Counted from the stretch's first letter, positions 1 through 6,797 are shown. The stretch is 8,898 bases of DNA from Gemmatimonadaceae bacterium (GCA_025451425.1 JANWKK010000247.1:1-8898), one strand, 5' to 3'. The notes: generated from the sequence alone by a model not told the origin. Translations and numbers: made by a program.

Positions 1-793
1 ATTCACTCAGTAGCAGGTCGAGGCGCCGCGGCGTGTCCGTGAGGCCGCGAGAGTGGCGAACGCGGGTTAGGGGACCCACTCTCATGCGCGGCTGATCTGC
101 ATCGAGCGCCCTCGGGTGTATGTCAAACGCCCCCGGCACGCCCTGCCTCGAATGCTCTTCGAAGGCGCGTCGAACGACCGCGAAAGGGAATTGTCGGAAG
201 TATCCGCCGCCCGCAACCGGAATTCGGAAACTGCCCCACAAGCTCGTCGCTAGCGGAAATTCGAGAAGCGCACCGTTGACGCACTGCTTCACGTGCGGAA
301 TCGGCGGGGCGCCAGGCCAACCATAGTTCGAGCGCCGAATAGGAAAGACGCTTGAATCGTAGGAGTAGCCTTCCTCGAGCAGGATCTCGAAAGCGAACTG
401 AGTATCAGGTGTGATTGAAAAACTCGGTGCGCGATATCCCGTCACCGGTTGACCGCTGATGTCTTCGAGCAACAGCTTCGAGGCGCGCACGTCCTCCCGA
501 AACTCCTCCGGCTCGAGCGTCGTGACGCGGTGGTGCCACCAGCCGTGCGACGCGATCTCGTGGCCCGCCGCGGCAATTCGTCGCACGACGTGGGGGTGCC
601 GCTCCGCCACCCACCCAAGGATGAAGAACGTTCCGATGACGTTGCGAGCGGCCAAGAGATCCAGCAGCACTTCGACGTTTTGCGCAACTCGGCTTGGTAG
701 CCTGGGCCACTCACTACGCCGGACCACGCCCTCGAAGGCGTGAACCTGAAAATACTCCTCAACATCTACGGTGAAGATGTGCGTCGTCGACAT
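1..793 (-). CDS. Polysaccharide deacetylase, NodB fold, XrtA/exosortase-associated type (3' end cut by window edge)
   Basis: Translating the minus strand from ATG 793 gives about 264 residues with no stop before base 1, so the C-terminus lies outside the window. The NodB metal-dependent deacetylase motifs are present: FTVDVEEYFQV at residues 7-17 (catalytic and metal Asp10, plus Glu12), SHGWWHH at 82-88 (metal-binding His pair) and YRAPSF at 120-125. Near the C-terminus, FDIHPRALDADQPRMR matches the FYxHPWExDPDQPR-like tail typical of deacetylases in exosortase (PEP-CTERM) exopolysaccharide loci. Such enzymes remove N-acetyl groups from surface polysaccharide; this role is family inference. 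An in-frame GTG at 814 is an alternative start, with AGGAAG nine bases upstream, whereas ATG 793 has no clear ribosome-binding site. It lies downstream of the lasso operon on the same strand but about 260 bases away, so it is probably a separate unit. Confidence 0.88.
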   Translation of the reverse strand, partial: MSTTHIFTVDVEEYFQVHAFEGVVRRSEWPRLPSRVAQNVEVLLDLLAARNVIGTFFILGWVAERHPHVVRRIAAAGHEIASHGWWHHRVTTLEPEEFREDVRASKLLLEDISGQPVTGYRAPSFSITPDTQFAFEILLEEGYSYDSSVFPIRRSNYGWPGAPPIPHVKQCVNGALLEFPLATSLWGSFRIPVAGGGYFRQFPFAVVRRAFEEHSRQGVPGAFDIHPRALDADQPRMRVGPLTRVRHSRGLTDTPRRLDLLLSE

Positions 794-1052
794 ATCTGGT
801 GGTGCAGTGGTCACGCGAGAGTACTTCCTACGTTGCTCCGGCGCAGTTTGCACAATGACTGCCACGGCAAAGCGCTCGTTGCCGCGCGCCGGCCTAGGAG
901 CTATCTCACTGCGCCACAAGCACTAACGTCGGCGACTGCATTGGCCGGCAAAGAGGGATAACCATCAGGTGTTGTCTCGGTCCAACAGCGAACTGGCGGA
1001 CTGTCACTGCGGCTCGCTGTTGGCGCGACGGCAAGGCGTGGCGCGCAAGACG
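794..1052. other. Intergenic region between nucleotidyltransferase and deacetylase genes
   Basis: No convincing coding sequence is seen on either strand. Short plus-strand open frames here lack family motifs and run antisense into the nucleotidyltransferase. The stretch must hold the end of the lasso operon transcript and probably the deacetylase promoter. The only structure I can point to is the inverted repeat at 982-1023. No strong promoter hexamers were recognised. Confidence 0.6.
982..1023. repeat. 10-bp perfect inverted repeat just after the lasso operon
   Basis: The arms CCAACAGCGA (982-991) and TCGCTGTTGG (1014-1023) are exact reverse complements, separated by 22 bases. The element starts about 30 bases downstream of the nucleotidyltransferase stop codon. 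In RNA from the minus strand it could form a stem that protects the 3' end or helps stop transcription. No U-run follows it, so it is not a standard intrinsic terminator. A match of this size could also arise by chance in a window this long. Confidence 0.35.
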
Positions 1053-2300
1053 TCACGCCAAGATCTCTGTGAGGTATCGCCCCGATCGGCGCAACTGCAT
1101 CAGCGCAGATGCAGGTCGCCCGCGTCCCTCGAGGACCGTTTTCTCATCAAACGCGGACAGAAGCTCCAGAGACACGAGCCACGGACGGACAGCGCCATGA
1201 CCGCAGCGCTCGGGCTGCATAGCAAGCGTCCAGAGGGCTCGGTTGAGCCGCGCCGAGGGACAGCTTGCCTCACTGCGCGCTAAGGCGCGAGCGAAATGAC
1301 GCATCAATGGCCGTCGAACGAATTCGGGAATACTTGGCTCCAACTTCCGCAGAATTGCCTCGGGCACCGCCAGGTCCGAGAGAGACCGCGCAAGGCGCAA
1401 AGTCCAGTAGCAGCATGTCGACGCGCCCCATTGCGTTGCGGTGCGCACGAAATCGTCCCAGTCGAGAGCGTCGTGCGAAATGAGGTTTGACAGATCTCGG
1501 AACGCGTGCCAGGCACCCAGATTGAGCATGTGCGCCCAAGCGAAATGAATCGCAATGTGCACGGCGTGATGCGATGGATGCATAACGAGCGCATCGCCGT
1601 TTCGGACGTTGACGCGCCGCGCCGCCTGCCAAATTTCCTCGTCTGTGAAGCGAAACGGATGGCCAAGTGGCAAAACAGCACGATGAATCTCGAGACGCAG
1701 ACCGCTCGCCGTCACGTCGCGAAGCGGCGGGAGGTGATGATGCGTGTCGTAGCGCTCATCGCCCGGGAGCTCGGGATCGAGGACCCAGCCCTGTTCTAGC
1801 ATGATCGCCCGCGCCTCGTCCGCTCGATCGGGCAAGACGAGAAGGTCGACGTCTTTCATCGGACGTGCCACGAAAGAGCCATCATAGAGCGTGTACGCGA
1901 GTGCTCCACCTTTAAGCAGCAGCGGCTCTATACCGACCTGATTCAGCGCGGCGATTGCGTCCTCGACGCGCTCTTGGAGGCGTCGCATGCGAAACTCCCG
2001 ATCCAGCGAGAGCATTGCCACCTGACGCTCGACCTCCACGGGCACCGACTCGGCTTCCTTGTGCCTTAGGCAGTGACGCAATGCGATGAGCGCATTCTCG
2101 TCCGAGGCGAATCGCAGGAGGCGGCGCCAGTCACGTATGGAAGCGAGCCTCATCGGGACTTCCGGATCCTGCTCGCGCGCCGCAAGACGAAAGACGAGAT
2201 CAACCTCGGCGTCTCCGCTCATCGACTCCATAGGCGAAGGAACGCGGGTCATTGGAGGCGAGGTGGCGCAATCACCGGATGAAAGAACCGTTGCGACCAT
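1053..2300 (-). CDS. Lasso-cluster nucleotidyltransferase (NTP_transf_5-like)
   Basis: A 415-residue protein with the signature of the uncharacterised nucleotidyltransferase family found in lasso and exopolysaccharide loci: LLLKGGALAYTLY at residues 127-139, then RPMKDVDLLV at 146-155 with the paired acids Asp150 and Asp152 expected to bind metal, and LEIHRAVLP at 203-211. The rest is mostly helical and unfamiliar. It is the last gene of the operon, 58 bases after the PqqD-like gene. In the Bacillus pseudomycoidin cluster a protein of this family further modifies the phosphorylated tail of the lasso peptide, so a similar role after the kinase is likely here; the group added cannot be predicted. 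The ATG at 2300 gives the longest frame; Met17 and Met24 are alternatives, since the first 25 residues look non-conserved and no start has a strong ribosome-binding site. Confidence 0.82.
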   Translation of the reverse strand: MVATVLSSGDCATSPPMTRVPSPMESMSGDAEVDLVFRLAAREQDPEVPMRLASIRDWRRLLRFASDENALIALRHCLRHKEAESVPVEVERQVAMLSLDREFRMRRLQERVEDAIAALNQVGIEPLLLKGGALAYTLYDGSFVARPMKDVDLLVLPDRADEARAIMLEQGWVLDPELPGDERYDTHHHLPPLRDVTASGLRLEIHRAVLPLGHPFRFTDEEIWQAARRVNVRNGDALVMHPSHHAVHIAIHFAWAHMLNLGAWHAFRDLSNLISHDALDWDDFVRTATQWGASTCCYWTLRLARSLSDLAVPEAILRKLEPSIPEFVRRPLMRHFARALARSEASCPSARLNRALWTLAMQPERCGHGAVRPWLVSLELLSAFDEKTVLEGRGRPASALMQLRRSGRYLTEILA

Positions 2301-2358
2301 GCAACGTTTCCGATGGCTCGTGTAACGATCATTCGCGAGCGAGTAGAGGCCATCTCAG

Positions 2359-2661
2359 TCAGACAAGATCGACCAGCTCAAGGGAAATCATCTCGGTGAG
2401 AAATGCGACGATCGCGAGCTCACACTCGCCGGCGTCGATCTCATCGTACTCCGCGAGAAGCGCGTTACGTACTTCGAGCACAGTTCGCGGCTCCTGGATG
2501 TGCTTCCAGATGCAAGCCGCTACCTCATTTAGCCCGTAGTACTCACCGTCGCGCATGCTGAGAAGGACTGCCTCATCGGCGACGTTGCAGGAAACCTGCT
2601 GTGGCGACGCGCGAACGGCAGTGGTCGGTGCAATACTTGTCATCATGCTCGGCATGGTCAT
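2359..2661 (-). CDS. PqqD-like leader-binding protein (lasso B1 / RRE)
   Basis: A 100-residue PqqD-fold protein. It has the typical order: VRASPQQVSCNVADEAVLL at residues 16-34 (beta-strand region that pairs with the leader), DGEYYGLNEVAACIW at 38-52, and a helical C-terminal half ending LELVDLV. In lasso clusters this small protein (B1) binds the precursor leader and delivers it to the B2 protease. The open frame continues upstream to 2739, but I chose the ATG at 2661 because it overlaps the kinase stop codon in an ATGA arrangement typical of translational coupling; a GGAG lies nine bases upstream, inside the kinase gene. Met29, Met32 or upstream Met at 2676 are possible alternatives. Related PqqD-like proteins also accompany HPr-type kinases in exosortase-linked loci, but the adjoining cyclase, peptidase and precursor favour the lasso role. 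Confidence 0.88.
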   Translation of the reverse strand: MTMPSMMTSIAPTTAVRASPQQVSCNVADEAVLLSMRDGEYYGLNEVAACIWKHIQEPRTVLEVRNALLAEYDEIDAGECELAIVAFLTEMISLELVDLV

Positions 2662-3656
2662 TTCACTCGGCTCCATTCCGCAATCTGCCTTACAACTTCC
2701 TCCAGCCTCTCGACATCTCGTACCACACTCAGCGTCCATACAGGCACGGTTGCGGCCACTGCCGCCGCGGCGGCGAGTTGGGATCCAGCTGCCCGAAGGC
2801 CGACCAGTGAAGCCGGGAGCTTGGTCTGGTGTGCCAGGGCGACAGTTGCTTCGCTAGGTGAGAGCAGTCGCCGCGTCGCCGCCATGAGCGTCGCCTCTTT
2901 CGCGACCGGGGAAAGCACGTAGATGGCCTTCAGCGCGGTCGAGGCCTCCGCAAGTGCCTCGCACGTAAAACCGGTTGCGGTCGTCTTCACGCCCGGAATG
3001 AGCCTATCGCAAATGCTGCCTAACGGGAGGGCGGCTGCCATGTCCGCCCACAGCCGTACGCTGGCAACGCCAGGTCGGACCGTGGCCGGCTTGCCCGCGC
3101 GTATGACGAGCAAGTCGTCACCGATCAGCCGGCCGCCGGCGGCAGTCAGTGCAGTCGCAAGAGTGGACTTGCCGTGGTACTTGGGACCCACGAACGCCAC
3201 CGCTGCGTCCCCGATAGCGACCGCGCTTCCATGTAAGCAGAGAAAGCCCGCAAGCTCCAAAGCGAGCGAGATAGCGGGGCCGATAACGATGCTCCGCACC
3301 AACTCGGGCAACGCGTCCGGCTGATGGTCCCAGACAATGCGCGATCCGTCGCCAGCAATGTCGAAGGTCCCTGCGTGCGAATACACGAGTCGCAATCCGC
3401 TGGACAACCGCCAGAGCTGGTATCGCTCTTCGCGGATCTGCCGCGCTCCAAGCGAAACCATCTCACCGCTGGGTGGGGCACCGTAATGCACTGCCGCCGT
3501 CCAAGTGGGAACCGCGCCTGTCTTGGCGATCGTGAGATCAGGAAACTCGATTTCGGAGCGAAGAACGCCCCCAAATACCGAGTAGTCGCACGTACCGGCA
3601 GCGGACTCGCTCGAAAAAGAGGCGTCAATTGGTGGAAGCGGGGCGGCAGTCGTCAC
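2658..3656 (-). CDS. HPr-kinase-like lasso tail kinase
   Basis: A 332-residue protein homologous to HPr kinase. Key features are LHGSAV at 141-146 (His142), the P-loop GPKYHGKST at 157-165 with Lys163 and Ser164, and the Asp pair IGDDLLVI at 178-185 (Asp180, Asp181), followed by VRPGVASVRLW at 193-203. The order and spacing of His, P-loop and Asp pair match the catalytic core of bacterial HPr kinases. The N-terminal 130 residues are not a recognisable HprK N-domain. Kinases of this kind in paeninodin-type lasso clusters phosphorylate the side chain of the C-terminal Ser of the precursor; the precursor here indeed ends in Ser. Translation starts at GTG 3656, three bases after the B2 stop, with no clear ribosome-binding site, so coupling to B2 is likely. 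Its own stop overlaps the next start (ATGA). Confidence 0.87.
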   Translation of the reverse strand: MTTAAPLPPIDASFSSESAAGTCDYSVFGGVLRSEIEFPDLTIAKTGAVPTWTAAVHYGAPPSGEMVSLGARQIREERYQLWRLSSGLRLVYSHAGTFDIAGDGSRIVWDHQPDALPELVRSIVIGPAISLALELAGFLCLHGSAVAIGDAAVAFVGPKYHGKSTLATALTAAGGRLIGDDLLVIRAGKPATVRPGVASVRLWADMAAALPLGSICDRLIPGVKTTATGFTCEALAEASTALKAIYVLSPVAKEATLMAATRRLLSPSEATVALAHQTKLPASLVGLRAAGSQLAAAAAVAATVPVWTLSVVRDVERLEEVVRQIAEWSRVK

Positions 3657-3659
3657 GAC

Positions 3660-4157
3660 TCAGCGAAGTTCAGCGTGTGAGAGGTGTATGCTCCCGGCGG
3701 GCGGGAACTCGGGAAGACGAACGAGTGACTGAATGCCCGCTCCACCCAGCAAGGCGCGACCATCCTGTTCGAGCCACGCATGCGCCCGAAGAGATCCATC
3801 CGGTGTGTGGGCAACACCAAGGCAGAGCTGTGCGTGATCGCCAAAGAAGTCTAGGAGGAGCTTCCCCGCTATCGCCTGAGTGAGACAGGTAGCGCGTGGG
3901 ATTCGCCGAGCGACCGCATCGACAGCCCAGACAATCGTCGCTGTTCTCGTTAGGCGCTGAGAGGTCGGGGAGTCAGACTGACGCGCCAGTCGGCTTACGA
4001 GACGAACGATGACGTTGCCTGGAAGAATCCAGAGCGCGATTCGGATTCCGGCGACGATTGGAGCGACGACCAGAAGCGCGCCCCATTGCGCCGATGTGAA
4101 CTGGCTGATTCGTCGGAGTCGCTGCATCGAACTGAGGCGGGAGCTACTGGATGGCAT
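3660..4157 (-). CDS. Lasso leader peptidase B2 (transglutaminase-like Cys protease)
   Basis: A transglutaminase-fold protease of 165 residues from ATG 4157. The catalytic Cys is in RATCLTQA (Cys91), His in RAHAWLE (His126) and the likely Asp in EQDGRALLG (Asp132); this spacing is the usual one for lasso B2 proteins (about 140-150 residues). A hydrophobic stretch at 25-45 may associate with the membrane. It should remove the leader from the precursor after the residue following the conserved Thr, working with the PqqD-like B1 protein. The frame is open back to TTG 4205, 35 bases after the precursor stop; ATG 4127 is a third possible start. None has a convincing ribosome-binding site, so the start is uncertain. 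The kinase gene follows after three bases. Confidence 0.87.
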   Translation of the reverse strand: MPSSSSRLSSMQRLRRISQFTSAQWGALLVVAPIVAGIRIALWILPGNVIVRLVSRLARQSDSPTSQRLTRTATIVWAVDAVARRIPRATCLTQAIAGKLLLDFFGDHAQLCLGVAHTPDGSLRAHAWLEQDGRALLGGAGIQSLVRLPEFPPAGSIHLSHAELR

Positions 4158-4240
4158 TACCGCAGGAAGCCGCTTCTCACCGTTACAGCGCGTACACTGC
4201 TGCAACGGTGAGTGCGGTTGCTTCTCGCGTTCGTGGCTGA

Positions 4241-4384
4241 TTACGACGCAGCGCAGACGATCGCCTGCCCCGCAAACGTGAAGCCGTCAGCAGTACCAAA
4301 GGTCTTGTCGCAACCCTGGGTCGCTGCCTCGAACGTGCCGAACTTCCGGACCTCAGGAGCGGTCCACTTTCGTTTTGCTGCCAT
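4241..4384 (-). CDS. Lasso peptide precursor (47 residues)
   Basis: A small gene between cyclase and B2 on the same strand. The leader is MAAKRKWTAPEVRKFG then TFEAATQ. It fits the lasso leader pattern Y-x2-P-x-L-x3-G-x5-T exactly in spacing: Trp7, Pro10, Val12, Gly16, Thr22. Cleavage after Gln23 puts Thr at -2 and gives a 24-residue core starting Gly24-Cys25-Asp26-Lys27 and ending Val43-Cys44-Ala45-Ala46-Ser47. The core has only two acids, Asp at core positions 3 and 10; position 10, in TADGFTF, is the only plausible ring-closing residue, which implies an atypical ten-residue ring. Cutting one residue later would give Cys1 and a nine-residue ring with Thr at -3. Core Cys2 and Cys21 could form a disulfide. 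The terminal Ser fits the cluster's kinase. The start is fixed by GGAGGG five bases upstream of ATG. Confidence 0.9.
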   Translation of the reverse strand: MAAKRKWTAPEVRKFGTFEAATQGCDKTFGTADGFTFAGQAIVCAAS

Positions 4385-4389
4385 GTATA

Positions 4390-4395
4390 CCCTCC
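4390..4395 (-). promoter_or_regulatory. Strong Shine-Dalgarno of the precursor gene
   Basis: The minus strand reads GGAGGG, then five bases, then the precursor ATG at 4384. It is the best ribosome-binding site in the cluster; B2, kinase and nucleotidyltransferase starts have none of comparable quality. This fits the need for far more precursor than enzyme, and it supports this small frame as a real gene. Confidence 0.75.
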
Positions 4396-4410
4396 GTCAG
4401 GGGTGGATGG

Positions 4411-4429
4411 AACCGCAACGCGTGCGGTT
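4411..4429. repeat. Hairpin in the cyclase-precursor gap
   Basis: AACCGCA and TGCGGTT form a perfect 7-bp stem around a five-base loop, within the 145-base gap between the cyclase stop and the precursor start. There is no U-run after it on the minus strand. It may serve as an mRNA processing or stability element that lets precursor message exceed cyclase message, but nothing in the sequence proves this. The rest of the gap (4385-4529) shows no second precursor and no clear promoter. Confidence 0.4.
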
Positions 4430-4529
4430 GCTACACGTGACAACTGAACGGCAACACGAGCCAACGGCCGTATCGTCCTCGCCCAGCGGCACGCGTCCTG
4501 TTGGTCCCCGAGTCGACGGCAGCGCGCGC

Positions 4530-6566
4530 TCATGCGGCTTCCGGCGATAGCGCTCCGACGTCGGGGCGCGCCCGGTGACTGCGATCTGCTAACTGCGCCA
4601 GCCACGTTCCCAGAACCATCGTGCGGAAGAGCGTGAGCTCCTGCGCATAACCCGCTTGGTCTCTCGTCGCTCGATATCGGCTGCGCAACACTCTCAATCG
4701 ATCGATGCGGACGTACGGCGCGAGTGCGGCCTCGTCGAGTGATTCAGACCTGCTCTCGTCGACCGCACGGAACTGTCGATGGAAGTTCGGGGACAGATTC
4801 GATTTCGTGCTTCGCCACTGAATTGATGGCGGCAGAATTCCATTCATGGCCCTGCGGAAGAGCAGCCGCGGCCAACCGCCGGCGAACTTCTGTTCTTCCG
4901 GGAGACCAAGGCAGAACTCGATCAGCCGGCGATCGAAGAAGGGGTAGCGAGGCTCGATTCCAAACGCCGCAGCCGCTTTATCGGCTATCTCCAACGTCAG
5001 CTGATACAACGGCTGTGAGAGTCCTTGAATGTGAGCCTCTCGCTCGGAGCAGAGCCGCCCGCGATCAGCGCGTTGAGATGCGCGAATGCGTTGACGCAGC
5101 ACCGCGGCGAGGGCAGGCTGTAGTATGGTGTCTGTTGTCGTCTCACCAACATCAGTGTTCAGATGCCCTAACGAGAGCATCGGGCGAATACCGTGGGTGA
5201 ACGCCAGATTGGAGCGTGATAGGCCAAAGCGCCGGCTAACGTTCCGCGCAGCCTGGAACCAGGACAGGTAACGTCCCCGACGAGCAAGCTCCTCGAGGTG
5301 AGGGAGCACATAAGTGTCGAGGGCAACCCTTGGGGATTTGCGATGATGGGCACTGAACGCGAGGAGCTCTGCCTCTAGAGCGTCCCAGTGGCCCGCGCGT
5401 GCCAGTCCCGTTAGGCGGCCAAATCCGTGGCTGACGGCCGAATCTCCGTCGAAGCCGTCGAGAAGAACGTTGACGCCCGACTCGCTCGCCGCCTCATACA
5501 TGCCCCAGTGCAAATACAGGTTCGGCGCGAAAAACGGCTCGTCCAAGTGCCAAATGATTTTCCGCGCATTGCGCAACGGACTGATCTCGTCGCCGCGCAC
5601 GAAGTGAGGACGCACGCCCCCCGACTGCACCACCTCGTCGACGAAAGTGCGCTCGTCGATGAGCCGGAGATCTCGCTCCGAAAGATCGGGAAAGATGAGT
5701 GAGAAGGTGTGTAGCGGCGAATCGCCATTCGATCGCAAGTGGCGCGACATGCAAACCACCGAGGACGAGTCCAACCCGCCGCTGAGCGTCGCGCCAACAG
5801 TTCTCGCGCTTCTCAATCTGGCGCTCACGGCCTTGCTGAAGATGTCGCGAAAGGCTTCCGCGAACTCGTCGTCGCTACTGTACCGCACGTCGGCTGCGGA
5901 TTCCGGACTCCAGAACTGGCGCACCGTCGCCCCGTCGCGCGCGACGATCAGCGTGTGCGCCGCTGCCAACCGCATGAAGTCGCGATACATCGTCCGGGTT
6001 CGCTCTTCCTGCCTCGAGCCGAGGAAGAGGGCCACTTCATCGGGGTCGATCGTCGGCGATACGTCAGGGAGCGTGAATAGCGATTTCAGCTCGGTAGCGA
6101 ACGCAAAGAACCGCCTGGTATGGAGGTAATAGAGGGGCTTCACGCCCATGGGATCACGCGCACAAAAAAGCGTCCGAGTGCGGGCGTCCCAGATCGCGAA
6201 CGCGAAGTCGCCGATGAGGTGATCGACGCAATCCTGGCCCCACCGCTCGTAGGCCGCGAGAATGATTTCGCTGTCGGTCGAACAGCGCTGCCGCCGCGGG
6301 CTGAGCGCGGAAAGCAACTCGTCGCGATTGTCGATTCTGGCATCAGCGACCAAGACGAGATCAGGATGTGAGCGCACGATTGGCTGCACATCGCTCAGCG
6401 ACTCGGGAGTCGTGATCAGCAATCGATGAGCAAGGGCCACGCTCGCGCCAGCCCACATGCCATCCCGATCGGGCCCACGATGAGCAAGCGCGGCCGACAT
6501 GCCCGCGATTTCCTCGCGGGCTACCGGCTGTCCGTCGAGATGGAAGATCCCGCAGATCGCGCTCAT
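4530..6566 (-). CDS. Lasso cyclase (asparagine-synthetase-like, lasso C)
   Basis: A 678-residue asparagine synthetase B homologue. The N-terminal glutaminase-like half starts MSAICGIFHLDG, with HRGPDRDG at 29-36, a long GDFAFAIWD region at 119-127 and RDPMGVKPLYY at 137-147. The C-terminal synthetase half has the ATP pyrophosphate loop LSGGLDSSS at 261-269. In lasso pathways this enzyme adenylates an Asp or Glu side chain of the core and joins it to the N-terminal amine. The Cys of the former glutaminase site is residue 5, not residue 2, so ammonia production from glutamine is unlikely, as in other lasso cyclases. The open frame extends upstream to 6779, but those 71 residues match nothing and the family begins at MSAICGIF, so I place the start at ATG 6566 (weak GAGAG upstream). 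It is the first gene of the operon. Confidence 0.92.
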   Translation of the reverse strand: MSAICGIFHLDGQPVAREEIAGMSAALAHRGPDRDGMWAGASVALAHRLLITTPESLSDVQPIVRSHPDLVLVADARIDNRDELLSALSPRRQRCSTDSEIILAAYERWGQDCVDHLIGDFAFAIWDARTRTLFCARDPMGVKPLYYLHTRRFFAFATELKSLFTLPDVSPTIDPDEVALFLGSRQEERTRTMYRDFMRLAAAHTLIVARDGATVRQFWSPESAADVRYSSDDEFAEAFRDIFSKAVSARLRSARTVGATLSGGLDSSSVVCMSRHLRSNGDSPLHTFSLIFPDLSERDLRLIDERTFVDEVVQSGGVRPHFVRGDEISPLRNARKIIWHLDEPFFAPNLYLHWGMYEAASESGVNVLLDGFDGDSAVSHGFGRLTGLARAGHWDALEAELLAFSAHHRKSPRVALDTYVLPHLEELARRGRYLSWFQAARNVSRRFGLSRSNLAFTHGIRPMLSLGHLNTDVGETTTDTILQPALAAVLRQRIRASQRADRGRLCSEREAHIQGLSQPLYQLTLEIADKAAAAFGIEPRYPFFDRRLIEFCLGLPEEQKFAGGWPRLLFRRAMNGILPPSIQWRSTKSNLSPNFHRQFRAVDESRSESLDEAALAPYVRIDRLRVLRSRYRATRDQAGYAQELTLFRTMVLGTWLAQLADRSHRARPDVGALSPEAA

Positions 6567-6797
6567 GGTGCTCTCGTTCCTGGGGCGCGTTTTTCCGGTT
6601 AGCCGAACCGTGTTTCGGCAGGAGGGCGCACCCGGCGCGTCCGACGCAAGTGGGAAACCACCGATAACTCGATCGCTATGCACTTTCGGGACTTGGAGTT
6701 GCGAGATTACTTGGCGGATGGCCGCAAACAGATGAGGCGAGATCGCAACACTGACTGTTGAAGCAGGGCCGCGACTCATCTCCTATACTTCGCGCGA
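6567..6797. other. Divergent intergenic region between cyclase and yggT
   Basis: This 231-base gap separates the minus-strand lasso operon from the plus-strand yggT gene and should hold both promoters. The cyclase frame stays open through most of it, but without any conserved sequence. Bases 6602-6619 form a 6-bp hairpin (GCCGAA / TTCGGC, six-base loop). In minus-strand RNA the right half of that stem overlaps a second possible stem, CGGTT-CGGCT-AACCG, so the two are mutually exclusive. A -10-like TATACT for yggT sits at 6784. No clear minus-strand promoter was found. Confidence 0.5.
6784..6789 (+). promoter_or_regulatory. -10 box of yggT, probably leaderless
   Basis: TATACT ends eight bases before the yggT ATG at 6798, so a transcript would start at or within a base or two of the start codon. 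No Shine-Dalgarno sequence is present. A TTGAAG at 6758-6763 is the nearest -35-like hexamer, with a long 20-base spacer, so the -35 assignment is weak. Confidence 0.5.

Noticed and set aside
969..1283. 104-residue plus-strand frame after the operon
   Set aside because: More than half is antisense to the nucleotidyltransferase and it has no motif or start signal.
2662..2739. Upstream extension of the PqqD-like protein, with several Cys
   Set aside because: It lies inside the kinase coding region and adds non-family sequence; the ATGA overlap at 2658-2661 explains the start better.
4385..4390. GTATAC before the precursor ATG as a -10 box
   Set aside because: It directly abuts the start codon and lies inside the Shine-Dalgarno spacer, too close for a promoter to yield a translatable message.
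4183..4605. 140-residue minus-strand frame covering the precursor region
   Set aside because: It is in another frame than the precursor, is rich in Arg and Ser with no motif, and overlaps the ends of real genes.
6567..6779. N-terminal extension of the cyclase from 6779 (749-residue form)
   Set aside because: The extra 71 residues show no family sequence, and cyclases of this type begin at the MSAICGIF segment, so the start was set at 6566.
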